Below, in pieces: positions 16,300-23,901 of a DNA stretch of 38,988 nt; the stretch's first letter is position 1; each line of letters begins with the position of its first letter. The position numbers were made by a program, and so were the translations under genes. The DNA comes from DATFRX01 sp035630615 (lineage in GTDB: Bacteria; Actinomycetota; Actinomycetes; Propionibacteriales; Nocardioidaceae): the NCBI GenBank assembly GCA_035630615.1, contig DASQKI010000104.1, positions 1 through 38,988 on the forward strand. The letters are read 5' to 3'. The notes below the pieces were generated by a model. The model saw only the letters and a list, made by a program, of their open reading frames with translations. It was not told where the DNA came from and made no database searches.

Positions 16300-17004
16300 T
16301 CAGGACTCGGGCGGAGGCGGCAGGTCGCAGCCGAGCAGCGTACGGAAGGCGTCGCGGCCCTCGTCGGTGACGCGGAGCGCGCGATGGCCGTGCGTACGCC
16401 GGACCACCCACCGTCGCGAAAGTGCGTGGTCGGCGATCGCGGCCCCCACGGCGCCGGCCAGATGCGGCCGCCGGCTGGTCCAGTCGATGCACGGGCGGAC
16501 CAGCGGGCGCCGCGATCGGAGCCGGCCAACCTTGATCCCGAGGTCATCGAGCCATGCCGTGCCGTCGGGGCCGGGCCGCAGCGTGCCGTGGTCCCATTGG
16601 AGCCGGTCGTGGGACACGAGCCCGTCGAGCAGGGTTACGCCGACGACCCCGGCGAGGTGGTCATAGCAGGTACGGGCGTACGTCAGGGCCGCGTCGGCAC
16701 GAACTCGGCGAAGCGTCGCCGGCCGCTTGGCGCGCTGCGGTGCGATCAGCGCGAGGGCCTCGATCGCGGCCGCGACGTCAGGCCCGGTCAGCCGGTGGTA
16801 ACGATGCCGACCAGCCGGCGTGGCGTAGACCAGGCCAGCGTCGGTGAGCCGACGCAGGTGCTCGCTCGCCGTACTGGGCGCGACGCCGGTCGCCCGCGCC
16901 AGCTCGCTGGCCGTCAGGGCTTCATTGGCGAGCAATGCATCGAGCATCGCCGCCCGAGTCGGGTCGGCGATGACCGCTGCGACGGCGGCGATGTCGGCAT
17001 CCAC
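16300..17004 (-). CDS. ArsR-type winged-helix transcriptional regulator
   Basis: A 234-residue regulator with an N-terminal ArsR-like winged helix: AAVIADPTRAAMLDALLANE, then LTASELARATGVAPSTASEH and wing LVYATPAGRHRYHRLTGPD. No metal-binding CxC motif is present, so it is not a classical metalloregulator. The second half (about 100-234) holds RVRADAALTYARTCYDHLAGVVGVTLLDGLV, a histidine-bearing region that recurs in this actinobacterial subfamily, plus a terminal basic domain; its ligand is unknown. Start: GTG 17004 with TACGGT 6 bases upstream (leaderless); ATG 17040 would sit inside the divergent operator. It probably controls itself and the divergent DinB gene through the inverted repeat at 17027-17046. 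Confidence 0.88.
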   Translation of the reverse strand: MDADIAAVAAVIADPTRAAMLDALLANEALTASELARATGVAPSTASEHLRRLTDAGLVYATPAGRHRYHRLTGPDVAAAIEALALIAPQRAKRPATLRRVRADAALTYARTCYDHLAGVVGVTLLDGLVSHDRLQWDHGTLRPGPDGTAWLDDLGIKVGRLRSRRPLVRPCIDWTSRRPHLAGAVGAAIADHALSRRWVVRRTHGHRALRVTDEGRDAFRTLLGCDLPPPPES

Positions 17005-17010
17005 GGGCCT

Positions 17011-17062
17011 ACCGTACGTCGGGCACGCTTCGGCCTGCACCGAAGCATTGGCGCCGTACCGT
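17011..17062. promoter_or_regulatory. Divergent ArsR/DinB promoters with operator
   Basis: TACGGT (17016-17011, minus) is the -10 for the regulator and TACCGT (17057-17062, plus) the -10 for the DinB gene, each 6-7 bases from the start codon. Between them GCTTCGG (17027-17033) and CCGAAGC (17040-17046) form a perfect 7-bp inverted repeat with a 6-base spacer, a size expected for an ArsR-type dimer. Confidence 0.6.
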
Positions 17063-17069
17063 CCGGGTT

Positions 17070-17531
17070 ATGAGCACGGAAACCAATCCCGCCCATGCCG
17101 TCGTCGACTCGGTCGAGCATTCGCTACGGCTCGCCGCGACCTGGCGGACCTGGGACGGCCGCCCGCGGCACACCGACGACGGCGAACGGATCTATACGCC
17201 GCACAAGGTGGTCCGCCGGATCGCCGATCACATCGTGGATCATCTCGCCGAGGTCGAGGCGCTGCTCGCCGGTGTGCCGACGCAGGCGGACGCGTGGGGC
17301 GCGAGCATGGTCACGACTGAGGGCGATCGCGTGGCGTTCACCGACGTCGACCTGGTCGAGGCCGAGCAGCGGCTGCGGCGCCTGGCCCGGACGTTCGAGC
17401 TGCGCTACTCCGCCGCGGGTCCGGCCGCGTGGGATGCGCCGCGCGGCGACAGCTGGACGCTTCGCGAGATCGCGACCCACCTGGCCAACGTCCGCTGGTA
17501 CGCCGACCAGCTCGGCGACCTCTCGGCCTGA
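17070..17531 (+). CDS. DinB-superfamily protein
   Basis: A 153-residue protein that looks like a DinB/mycothiol-transferase-fold four-helix bundle, often metal-binding through three histidines. Candidate ligands are in HKVVRRIADHIVDHLAEVEA and in the final helix THLANVRWYADQLGDLSA; the middle carries WGASMVTTEGDRVAF and DLVEAEQRLRRLARTFEL. Members transfer thiols or detoxify electrophiles, but this one could be a non-enzymatic relative. ATG 17070 follows TACCGT by 7 bases (leaderless), shared with the divergent ArsR-type regulator, which suggests inducible expression. The family call rests on motif and length; moderate certainty. Confidence 0.75.
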   Translation: MSTETNPAHAVVDSVEHSLRLAATWRTWDGRPRHTDDGERIYTPHKVVRRIADHIVDHLAEVEALLAGVPTQADAWGASMVTTEGDRVAFTDVDLVEAEQRLRRLARTFELRYSAAGPAAWDAPRGDSWTLREIATHLANVRWYADQLGDLSA

Positions 17532-17533
17532 CG

Positions 17534-17604
17534 GCCCCACTGGGAGGACCCCACCTGCGAAACTCGCCAGGCGTGTCGCGCAAATTCGGTCCGCTCAGTG
17601 GGGC
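17534..17604. repeat. Long palindrome, copy B of the dispersed family
   Basis: Arms 17534-17550 and 17588-17604 pair at 15 of 17 positions around a centre containing CTCGCCAGGCGTGTCGCGC. It lies between the convergent DinB and globin genes, 2 bp after the DinB stop. Outer CACTGGGAGGACC and core GTGTCGCGCAAAT match the other copies, all in the same orientation. Confidence 0.8.
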
Positions 17605-17621
17605 GGCGGGTTCGCGGGCTG

Positions 17622-18023
17622 TCAGGTCGGCGGACCGACCGGCTCGACGGTGTTGACCATGTGGAGTGCGGCGCGCTGAACGTACTCCCAAAACTGCGCG
17701 TCGAGCTCCGGCGGTAGCTGCGCCTCGTCGAGCCCGGCCCGGAAATGGACCAGCCACCGCTCGCGGGCCTCGTGCGTGACCGCGAACGGCGCGTGCCGCA
17801 TCCGCAGGCGCGGGTGGCCCCGCTCGTCGGAGTAGGTCGACGGGCCGCCCCAGTATTGCTCGAGAAACATCGTGAGCCGTCGTGCCGCCGGCGCGAGGTC
17901 CTCCTCGGGATAAATCGGCCGGAGAACGGGGTCGTCGGCGACACCGGCGTAGAAGCGGTCGACGATCCGCTTGATGGTCTCGTGGCCGCCGATGGCGTCG
18001 TAGAACGTGCGCGAGTCGGTCAC
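17622..18023 (-). CDS. glbO: Group II truncated hemoglobin (GlbO-like)
   Basis: A 133-residue truncated globin binding heme in a 2-over-2 fold; members handle O2, NO or peroxide chemistry. Key positions: Tyr25 (B10), Tyr38 (CD1, in IYPEEDL), proximal His77 (LRMRHAPF) and Trp90 (G8), the group II set seen in M. tuberculosis trHbO. FLEQYWGGPSTYSDERGHPRLRMRH is a near-diagnostic family stretch (positions about 53-77). Start: GTG 18023 (MTDSRTFYDAIGGH) fits the family N-terminus; the ATG 18044 would add seven residues. A CACAAT box lies 6 bases upstream, possibly leaderless. Upstream, a 25-bp-arm palindrome separates it from the mscS-type gene on the same strand. Confidence 0.95.
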   Translation of the reverse strand: MTDSRTFYDAIGGHETIKRIVDRFYAGVADDPVLRPIYPEEDLAPAARRLTMFLEQYWGGPSTYSDERGHPRLRMRHAPFAVTHEARERWLVHFRAGLDEAQLPPELDAQFWEYVQRAALHMVNTVEPVGPPT

Positions 18024-18077
18024 CCCGCCATTGTGTCCCGCCACCCCAAACCCGAGCGGACCGGGCCGGACGGAGGG

Positions 18078-18173
18078 GTTGTCTGGCGTCTATCAGCGCG
18101 GGAAACCAGCCTCGCTCGTTCCTCGCTCGGCGGCCAGGCCCATCCACACCCGCGCTGATAGACGCCAGACAAC
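18078..18173. repeat. Palindrome with perfect 25-bp arms
   Basis: Arms 18078-18102 and 18149-18173 are perfect 25-bp inverted copies around a 46-base centre with CTCGCTCGTTCCTCGCTCGG-like sequence. It fills the gap between the MscS-type gene (stop 18176) and the globin start (18023), both on the minus strand. Its sequence is unrelated to copies A-D. Confidence 0.85.
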
Positions 18174-18175
18174 GC

Positions 18176-19171
18176 TCAGACCTCCGGCGCCGGCTCGTCG
18201 CGCTGCCACAGCACCCGCTGGGGCAGCGGAATCTCGATGCCGAGCTGGTCGAAGCGTTCCTTGATCCGCTCTCGCAGCTCCCTGCTGATCGCCCACTGCT
18301 CCAGAGGTGCGGTCTTGATGACCAGGCGGACGACCACGGCATCGGGATCGAGGCGCTCGACGCCCCAGACCTCAGGCTCTTCGAGGATGTTGTGTCCGTA
18401 CGTCGGATCGTCGGCCATCTCATGTGCGACGTCGCGCAGGATCGTACGCACTCGGTCGATGTCTTCGTGATAGGCGACGGGGATGTCGAGCACCGAGCGA
18501 GCCCAGTTTTGGCTCATGTTGCCGACGGCCAGGATCTCGCCGTTGCGGACGTACCAAACGGTGCCGTCGACGTCGCGCAGTCGCGTCACCCGGAGCCCGA
18601 CGGCCTCGACCGTGCCGGTGGCCTCTCCGACGTTGACGACGTCGCCCACGCCGTACTGGTCCTCGAGGATCATGAAGATGCCGGACAGGAAGTCCTTGAC
18701 GAGGCTCTGGGCACCGAAGCCGAGCGCGACGCCGAGAATGCCAGCGCTCGCGATCAATGGGGCGATGTTGTAGCCCAGTTGCGCGATCACCATGAACAGA
18801 ACGATCACGAAGATCACGCCGGTCGAGATGCTCTTGAGCAGCGACGCCATCGTGGCGGCCCGCTGCTGTCGACGCTCCATCGCGATCGAGTTGGTCTCCA
18901 GGAACATCTGGCGGGCCTTGCTGTTCTGCAGAACCCCCGGGACCGTGCCTTCGGCGGCTCGGCGCGCCAGCCGGTCGATGACCCGGGCCAGCAGGGCTCG
19001 CAGGATGACACCGATCACGATGAGGCCGGCGATCGCGCCAGGTTTGGCGATCACGAGGTGGACCCAGTCGGCGGCGGCGTCGCTGCCGGTGACGTTCTCG
19101 ACGAATCGGCACAGATCGTTGTTGGGGTCGTCGGCGCAGGATGTCTCCGCGGACAGGCCTGGCAACTGCAC
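18176..19171 (-). CDS. Small-conductance mechanosensitive channel (MscS family)
   Basis: A 331-residue MscS-type channel that opens under membrane tension on osmotic downshift. An N-terminal segment with two cysteines (CADDPNNDLCRF) precedes helices at about 45-66, 116-136 and 137-166; the last is the pore helix with the Ala/Gly pattern ASAGILGVALGFGAQSLVKD. The soluble beta domain follows (GDVVNVGEATGTVEAVGLRVTRLRD, then VRNGEI) and an alpha/beta vestibule domain to the end. Start: GTG 19171, with AGAGGAG 10 bases upstream lying inside a 7-bp inverted repeat (19175-19190). It is 78 bp downstream of the S9 peptidase gene on the same strand. Confidence 0.93.
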   Translation of the reverse strand: MQLPGLSAETSCADDPNNDLCRFVENVTGSDAAADWVHLVIAKPGAIAGLIVIGVILRALLARVIDRLARRAAEGTVPGVLQNSKARQMFLETNSIAMERRQQRAATMASLLKSISTGVIFVIVLFMVIAQLGYNIAPLIASAGILGVALGFGAQSLVKDFLSGIFMILEDQYGVGDVVNVGEATGTVEAVGLRVTRLRDVDGTVWYVRNGEILAVGNMSQNWARSVLDIPVAYHEDIDRVRTILRDVAHEMADDPTYGHNILEEPEVWGVERLDPDAVVVRLVIKTAPLEQWAISRELRERIKERFDQLGIEIPLPQRVLWQRDEPAPEV

Positions 19172-19174
19172 GAT

Positions 19175-19190
19175 CGAGAGGCTCCTCTCG
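19175..19190 (-). promoter_or_regulatory. Inverted repeat covering the mscS-type RBS
   Basis: CGAGAGG and CCTCTCG are perfect inverted copies separated by two bases; the Shine-Dalgarno AGAGGAG (19188-19182, minus) lies within it. In RNA the stem would hide the RBS. Confidence 0.35.
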
Positions 19191-19249
19191 GATTCCGGTC
19201 GGTTGGCCCCGAGGTCGTCCGCCCAGTATGCCGGGGCGCTGGCGGCCGG

Positions 19250-21355
19250 CTACCGCCAGTGGGGCGTGAGGCCGGTTGCCCACGCGGTGAACGCGAGCGA
19301 GTCGGCGCTGTTGCCGACCGCCCGGCTCACCGACCGGGCGCTGTGACCCACCTCGGTCTCCAGCCGGAGCAGGATTGGGTGCGTCGACGGATCGGATGAC
19401 GTCGCCGCCTGCAACGCGGCCGCGAGCTTGCGCGCGTGCAGCGGGTCGACCCGGCTGTCGGACGCGAATGCGGTGAACAGCACCGCCGGGTAGGTCGTGT
19501 CCTCGCGAACCCGGTGATAGGGGGAGTACGCCAGCAGCCAGCGCAGCTGCTCAGCGTCGGCAGCGGTGCCGAACTCGTCGGTCCACAGCCGACCCAACCC
19601 GTGCTCCTCGTAGCGGACCATGTCGAGCAGCGGCGCCGAACACACGACTGCGCGGTAGAGGTCCGGCCGCTGCGTCAGCGCCGCGCCGACGAGCAGGCCG
19701 CCGTTGGAGCCGCCGTGGATCGCGAGCAGATCCGGTCGGGTGACGCCGTCCTCGATCAGGCGTTCGGCGGCCGCATGGAAGTCGTCGAACACGCGCTGCT
19801 TGTGCTCACCCATCCCGGCCCGATGCCAGTCCTCGCCCTCCTCACCGCCCCCGCGGAGGTTGGCGACCGCGTACGTGCCACCGGCCTCGAGCCAGGCCTG
19901 GAGGGTCGCCGCGTACGCCGGGGTCAGCGAGATGCCGAAGCCGCCGTAGCCGTACAGGATCGTCGGGGTCGGGCCGTCGACGTCGCCGCGGCGCAACACG
20001 AACATCCGGACGCTGGTGCCGTCGTAGGAGTCGTAGGTCACCTGACGGACGCCGATCGTGCTGGTGTCGGGCGTGGCGCCGGGTGGGCGCGCCCACACGT
20101 CGGTCGACTCGGTCCTGGCGTCGTAGTGCAGCACGACCGCCGGCGTGACGTGATCGGTGTAGGCGAACCACAGCTCGTGGCCGCCTTCGGGCCGCTCGAC
20201 GAGCCCGCCGACCGAGCCGAGGCCGGGCAGCTCGATCGTGCCGCGGCGCTCGCCGGTGGTGAGGTCGTGCAGGGTCACCTCGCTGACCGCGTGCCGGGTC
20301 CAGGAGCAGGCGAGCAGCGGCTCGTCGAGGTCGTCGAGAATGGCGACGTCGTCGAGCACCGCCTCAGGGTCCTGCGGAATCAGGTTCCGCCACGTGTCGG
20401 GGTCGGGGTCGGTGGGGTCGCCCACGAGAAGGCGTCCGCGCGGGGCGTCGCGGTCGGTGTGGACGTAGAGTCGGCCGTCGCGTGCCACGTGGAGCCCGGT
20501 GCGGGCATCGACACCGGTGACGACCGGGCGCAGCTCCGGCTTCTCGAGCGGGCCGGCGGTGAGGTCGGCGAGCCAGACGTCGTTACGCGGCGCCGTGCCC
20601 TGGCTGGCGCTGACGACCAGCCAGCGACCGTCCAGGCTCACCGAGACGCCGAAGAACGTGGTCTTGTCGAGGTCTCCGCCGAACACGATGACGTCGTCGG
20701 TCGGACTCGTGCCGATCCGGTGCAACCAGACCCGCCGGTGGTATTGCTCCTCGTCGTCGGGCACCTGGTCGAGCGGCAGCTGCCGTACGTAGTAAAACGC
20801 GCTGCTGTCGGGCAGCCACGCCACCGGCGACACGCGGCACCGATCGACTGGCTCGTCGACGACGTCGCCGGACCCGACCTCGATGAGATAGATCGACGCC
20901 GCCTCGTCGCCGCCGGTGGAGAGCTGGTACGAGAGGAAGCGGCCGTCCTTGCTCGGCTGCCACGCATCGAGAGTCGTCACGCCCGTGTCGTCGATCGCCA
21001 TCGGGTCGACCAGGACGCGTTCGGTGCCGTCCGGGTCACGCGTGAGCAGGACGCCGTGCTCCTGGTCCGGCTCGCGCCGGGTGTAGAAGGCGCGGTCCCC
21101 CCGCCAGACCGGCGTGCCGACGGCGCCGGTGCGCATCAGCTCGGTGACCCGGTCGGCGAACTGCTCCCGTGCCGGCCAGGCCTCCCTCGCCGCTGCGAAG
21201 AGCTCGTCCTGGGCGACCTGCCAGGTCTTGGTGTCGGGGGAGTCGGCGTCCTCCAGCCAGCGGTACGGGTCGGCGATGCGTTCGCCATGAAGGGTCTCGA
21301 CGATGTCGTCGCGGCGGGCCGGGGGGTAGGGGGTCTCGCTCTGTCGTGAGGTCAC
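19250..21355 (-). CDS. S9 family prolyl oligopeptidase
   Basis: A 701-residue cytosolic prolyl-oligopeptidase-like serine peptidase (S9A), cleaving after proline in short peptides. N-terminal DPYRWLEDADSPDT is the family start, followed by a seven-bladed propeller (about 75-410) and the alpha/beta-hydrolase domain. Catalytic triad: Ser550 in GGSNGG, Asp633 in SDSRVDP and His671 in EVGHS, with family-like spacing. YGYGGFGISLTPAY and NLRGGGEEGEDWH are also conserved. No signal peptide. Start: GTG 21355, 6 bases after TACGGT (21367-21362), probably leaderless. A block of 22-bp tandem repeats lies immediately upstream and could affect its promoter. Confidence 0.95.
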   Translation of the reverse strand: MTSRQSETPYPPARRDDIVETLHGERIADPYRWLEDADSPDTKTWQVAQDELFAAAREAWPAREQFADRVTELMRTGAVGTPVWRGDRAFYTRREPDQEHGVLLTRDPDGTERVLVDPMAIDDTGVTTLDAWQPSKDGRFLSYQLSTGGDEAASIYLIEVGSGDVVDEPVDRCRVSPVAWLPDSSAFYYVRQLPLDQVPDDEEQYHRRVWLHRIGTSPTDDVIVFGGDLDKTTFFGVSVSLDGRWLVVSASQGTAPRNDVWLADLTAGPLEKPELRPVVTGVDARTGLHVARDGRLYVHTDRDAPRGRLLVGDPTDPDPDTWRNLIPQDPEAVLDDVAILDDLDEPLLACSWTRHAVSEVTLHDLTTGERRGTIELPGLGSVGGLVERPEGGHELWFAYTDHVTPAVVLHYDARTESTDVWARPPGATPDTSTIGVRQVTYDSYDGTSVRMFVLRRGDVDGPTPTILYGYGGFGISLTPAYAATLQAWLEAGGTYAVANLRGGGEEGEDWHRAGMGEHKQRVFDDFHAAAERLIEDGVTRPDLLAIHGGSNGGLLVGAALTQRPDLYRAVVCSAPLLDMVRYEEHGLGRLWTDEFGTAADAEQLRWLLAYSPYHRVREDTTYPAVLFTAFASDSRVDPLHARKLAAALQAATSSDPSTHPILLRLETEVGHSARSVSRAVGNSADSLAFTAWATGLTPHWR

Positions 21356-21361
21356 GACCGC

Positions 21362-21367
21362 ACCGTA
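21362..21367 (-). promoter_or_regulatory. -10 box for leaderless S9 peptidase gene
   Basis: TACGGT on the minus strand ends 6 bases before GTG 21355, predicting initiation at the start codon. The -35 region falls at the edge of the tandem repeats that begin near 21380. Confidence 0.5.
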
Positions 21368-21379
21368 GCTCAGCCCCTG

Positions 21380-21582
21380 CCGCGATCCGTCGGTTGTGGT
21401 GCGCCGGTCCGTCGGTTGTGGTGCCGCGATCCGTGGGTTGTGGTGCGCCGATCCGTCGCTCGTGGTGCGCCGGTCCGTGGGTTGTGGTGCGGCGACCCGT
21501 CGCTCGTGGTTGTGGGCTCAGCCGTCGGTTGTGGTGCGGCGATCCGTCGCTCGTGGTTGTGGGCTCAGCCGTCGAGCGGCGG
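21380..21582. repeat. 22-bp tandem repeats between amidase and S9 genes
   Basis: About nine imperfect units of roughly 22 bp, consensus CGSCGATCCGTCGSTYGTGG plus TG (S = C or G, Y = C or T). Two units are expanded with TGGGCTCAGCCGTCG, so that a longer block of about 47 bp is itself repeated (near 21487-21533 and 21535-21580). The last unit encodes the end of the amidase, whose stop is at 21565-21567. The repeats occupy the 209-bp gap and reach within about 15 bp of the S9 promoter. Confidence 0.85.
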
Positions 21583-23016
21583 CGTCGGTCGCCCCCAGGG
21601 CGGTCCGCCGGCGACCGTGCACGCGGCCTCGACCTGGGCTGCCAGCGCGAACAGCAGATGGTCCTCGCCGGGTCGGCCACCCAGCATGGTGCCCACGGGC
21701 AGTACCGGGTCGCCGTCGGCCCAGGCCGTCGGCAGCGATACGGCCGGCATGCCCGTGACGTTCCACGCCGCCGCGAACGGCGTGAACCGCTTCTGCGCCT
21801 CGAAGTCCGCCGCCGGGTCGTCGTCGTTGCGGATGCCGCCGACCGGCGCCGGCAGCTGGCCGAGCGTCGGAGTCAGGACCGCGTCGTATGGATGCAGCCG
21901 TACCAACGCCGCCGCAGCCGCCTGCCGCATCTGGACAAGCGCGCTCGTGAACGCCGGACCCGAGGTGGCGGCGCCGCGCTCGCGAAGCCAGCGAGTAAGG
22001 GGCCGCAATGTCGGTTCGAGCGGCGGCGCCACCGGCCACCCGCAGGCGAGCACCGACCAGACTGTCTCGAAGATCGGCACGACGGCCGGCGACATCGGCA
22101 CCTCGACATCGACGACCTCGTGCCCGAGGCCAGTCAGCAGGGCGGAGGCCGCCTCGTACGCTTCGAGCACCGCCGGGTCGACGGATTCGGTGCCGATCGT
22201 GGGCGTGGCGAATCGGGCGATCCGGAGCCGTCCGGGGCTGCGATCGCACCACGACAGGTAGGTCTCGCCGTCGGGCAGGGGCGGGGCCCAGGTTGGATCA
22301 CCCGGGTGGCGTCCGGCCAGTGCGTCCAGCAGAGCCGCGGCGTCGCGGACCGTGGTGGCCAGCGGTCCGGCCGTCGACAGTCCGCTGACGTCGCCGAACA
22401 GTGGGGCCTGGCTGATCCGACCCCGAGTCGGTTTGAAGCCGACCAGACCGCACACGCTGGCCGGGATCCGAATCGAGCCGCCGCCGTCCGACCCCTGGGC
22501 GATCGGCACGAGTCTCGCCGCGACGGCCGCACCCGACCCACCCGAGGAACCGCCGGCCGATCGGGTGAGGTCGTAGGGCGTTCGAGCCGGTGGCGCCACG
22601 TCGGGCTCGGTGTAGGGCGGCGATCCGAATTCGGGGGTGTTGGTCTTGCCGAGGCTGATCAGGCCGGCCGCTTCGATCCGGCGGACGACCTCGTCCGATT
22701 CCTCGGGGACGAACTCCGCGTACACCGACGATCCGAGCATCGTGCGTACACCGGCGGTGAGGTTGAGGTCCTTGATGCCGGTCGGCACGCCGTACAACGC
22801 AGGCAGGGCGTCGACGTCGCCGGAGCGATAGCGCTCACTCGCATTGCGAGCCGCCTCGCGAGCCGCGTCGGCCGTCACCGTGACGAAAGCGCCGACGGTG
22901 TCGCTAAACCGTTCGACTCGGTCGAGGAAGTGGTCGACGGCCTCGGACGGCGTCGTGTCGCCACGGCGGAAAGCGGCCGCGAGTCCGAGCGCGGTCAGCT
23001 CGTGCAGGTCGGTCAT
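21565..23016 (-). CDS. Amidase signature family protein
   Basis: A 483-residue amidase-signature enzyme hydrolysing a C-N amide bond. The Ser-cisSer-Lys triad is intact: Lys82 (TGIKDLN), Ser157 in GGSSGGSGAA and nucleophile Ser181 in SDGGGSIRIPAS. The flanking LGKTNTPEFG is also typical. No GatB or GatC neighbour and length variation argue against a tRNA amidotransferase subunit; substrate is unknown. Start: ATG 23016, 7 bases after TAGCCT (23029-23024), probably leaderless; the far longer open frame upstream crosses the divergent gene and is rejected. The C-terminal residues PPLDG are encoded in the last unit of the 22-bp tandem repeats. Confidence 0.93.
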   Translation of the reverse strand: MTDLHELTALGLAAAFRRGDTTPSEAVDHFLDRVERFSDTVGAFVTVTADAAREAARNASERYRSGDVDALPALYGVPTGIKDLNLTAGVRTMLGSSVYAEFVPEESDEVVRRIEAAGLISLGKTNTPEFGSPPYTEPDVAPPARTPYDLTRSAGGSSGGSGAAVAARLVPIAQGSDGGGSIRIPASVCGLVGFKPTRGRISQAPLFGDVSGLSTAGPLATTVRDAAALLDALAGRHPGDPTWAPPLPDGETYLSWCDRSPGRLRIARFATPTIGTESVDPAVLEAYEAASALLTGLGHEVVDVEVPMSPAVVPIFETVWSVLACGWPVAPPLEPTLRPLTRWLRERGAATSGPAFTSALVQMRQAAAAALVRLHPYDAVLTPTLGQLPAPVGGIRNDDDPAADFEAQKRFTPFAAAWNVTGMPAVSLPTAWADGDPVLPVGTMLGGRPGEDHLLFALAAQVEAACTVAGGPPWGRPTPPLDG

Positions 23017-23020
23017 GGCC

Positions 23021-23058
23021 GACAGGCTAAGCCCTGTCCGAGGGGGACTCGATACGGT
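23021..23058. promoter_or_regulatory. Divergent leaderless promoters, amidase and DUF5130 genes
   Basis: Only 48 bp separate the two start codons. TAGCCT (23029-23024, minus) serves the amidase and TACGGT (23053-23058, plus) the DUF5130 gene, each 6-7 bases from its ATG. GACAGG/CCTGTC (23021-23026 and 23033-23038) form a perfect inverted repeat across the amidase -10 box, a possible operator. Confidence 0.5.
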
Positions 23059-23064
23059 GACCTC

Positions 23065-23793
23065 ATGCAGTCGCGTACCCCTCGGATGCCTCGCGCCGCC
23101 CTGCGCATCGGCGCGCTCGTCGCCCCAGTCCTCCTGCTCGCCGTCGCTGCGGCCGCACCCGCCTCGGCGGACACGCCCACGTCGTGGCCCGACTCCGAGC
23201 CGATGTCGACGATGGAGTTGCTGCTGATCTTCGTCGGCATCCCGGCCGGGCTGTCCCTGCTGATCGCACTGCTCGTACTCGCGCCGTCGATCGCACGGGG
23301 ACCGCGGTACCGACCGGGGGTCACGTGGCTCGCCCAGAGTGAGCAGTTCGGTGCCCAGTCGTCGGCCAGGGCGCGTACCGATGCCGATGCCGAAGCCGAC
23401 GCCGCGGAGTCGGCCGGGAGCGAGGCGTTCAGCGTCGACCAGCGGCGGGCGGTCGACCGCGCGATCGATTACGCCAAGGAGGCCAGCGGCTACCGATACT
23501 CGGTGTACGTCGGCGCCTGCCACGATCGGGCGCGGGCCCACGCGGAGCATCTACACGCGGCGCTCGACGACCCGGACCGCAGCGTGCTCGTGCTCATCGA
23601 CCCGGCGACGCGCGAGGTCGAGGTCGTCGTGGGCACGCAGGCGCAGTCGCGGATCGACGAGACGTCGGCCGGGCTCGCGGTGTTGTCGATGCAGAGCGCG
23701 TTCGGCGCCGGTGACTTGGCCGGCGGCATCGTGTCGGGGATCCAGCTCCTGGGCGACCACGCCCGACGCCCGGCCTCCCTCCACACCGACTGA
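23065..23793 (+). CDS. DUF5130 (TPM-like) membrane-anchored protein
   Basis: A 242-residue protein. The N-terminus is a signal-like segment (RAALRIGALVAPVLLLAVAA, then PASADTP), followed by a membrane helix at about 52-73 (LLLIFVGIPAGLSLLIALLVLAP). The second half, from about 132 (FSVDQRRAVDRAIDYAKEAS), is the DUF5130 domain known from mycobacteria and relatives, related in pattern to TPM domains (YSVYVGAC, then VLVLIDPATREVEVVVGT). The domain probably faces the cytoplasm or is membrane-associated; function unknown. ATG 23065 lies 6 bases after TACGGT, so it is probably leaderless. The long open frame upstream in the same phase is antisense to the amidase and not coding. Copy C of the palindrome family follows the stop. 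Confidence 0.85.
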   Translation: MQSRTPRMPRAALRIGALVAPVLLLAVAAAAPASADTPTSWPDSEPMSTMELLLIFVGIPAGLSLLIALLVLAPSIARGPRYRPGVTWLAQSEQFGAQSSARARTDADAEADAAESAGSEAFSVDQRRAVDRAIDYAKEASGYRYSVYVGACHDRARAHAEHLHAALDDPDRSVLVLIDPATREVEVVVGTQAQSRIDETSAGLAVLSMQSAFGAGDLAGGIVSGIQLLGDHARRPASLHTD

Positions 23794-23810
23794 CCGCCCG
23801 CCGACCCCGT

Positions 23811-23885
23811 CCCGCCCCCACTGGGAGGACCCATTTTGCGCGACACGCCAGGCGCGTCGCGCAAAATCGTTACCCCAGCGGCGGG
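23811..23885. repeat. Long palindrome, copy C of the dispersed family
   Basis: Inner arms 23833-23848 and 23852-23867 pair at 15 of 16 positions around a 3-base loop, and CCCGCC/GGCGGG (23811-23816, 23880-23885) close the outside. It begins 17 bp after the DUF5130 stop. Left flank CACTGGGAGGACCC and core CACGCCAGGCGCGTCGCGC match copies A, B and D. Confidence 0.85.
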
Positions 23886-23901
23886 CCAGGGCTGAATCGC
23901 G

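Noticed and set aside
19436..21349. 637-residue open frame opposite the S9 peptidase
   Set aside because: Shadow of the peptidase; no start signal or motif.
21380..21582. CRISPR array
   Set aside because: Units are directly tandem with a 22-bp period and no unique spacers, and no cas gene is nearby.
21169..23064. Long plus-strand frame leading into the DUF5130 gene
   Set aside because: Antisense to the amidase and across the tandem repeats; the real start is ATG 23065 behind a -10 box.
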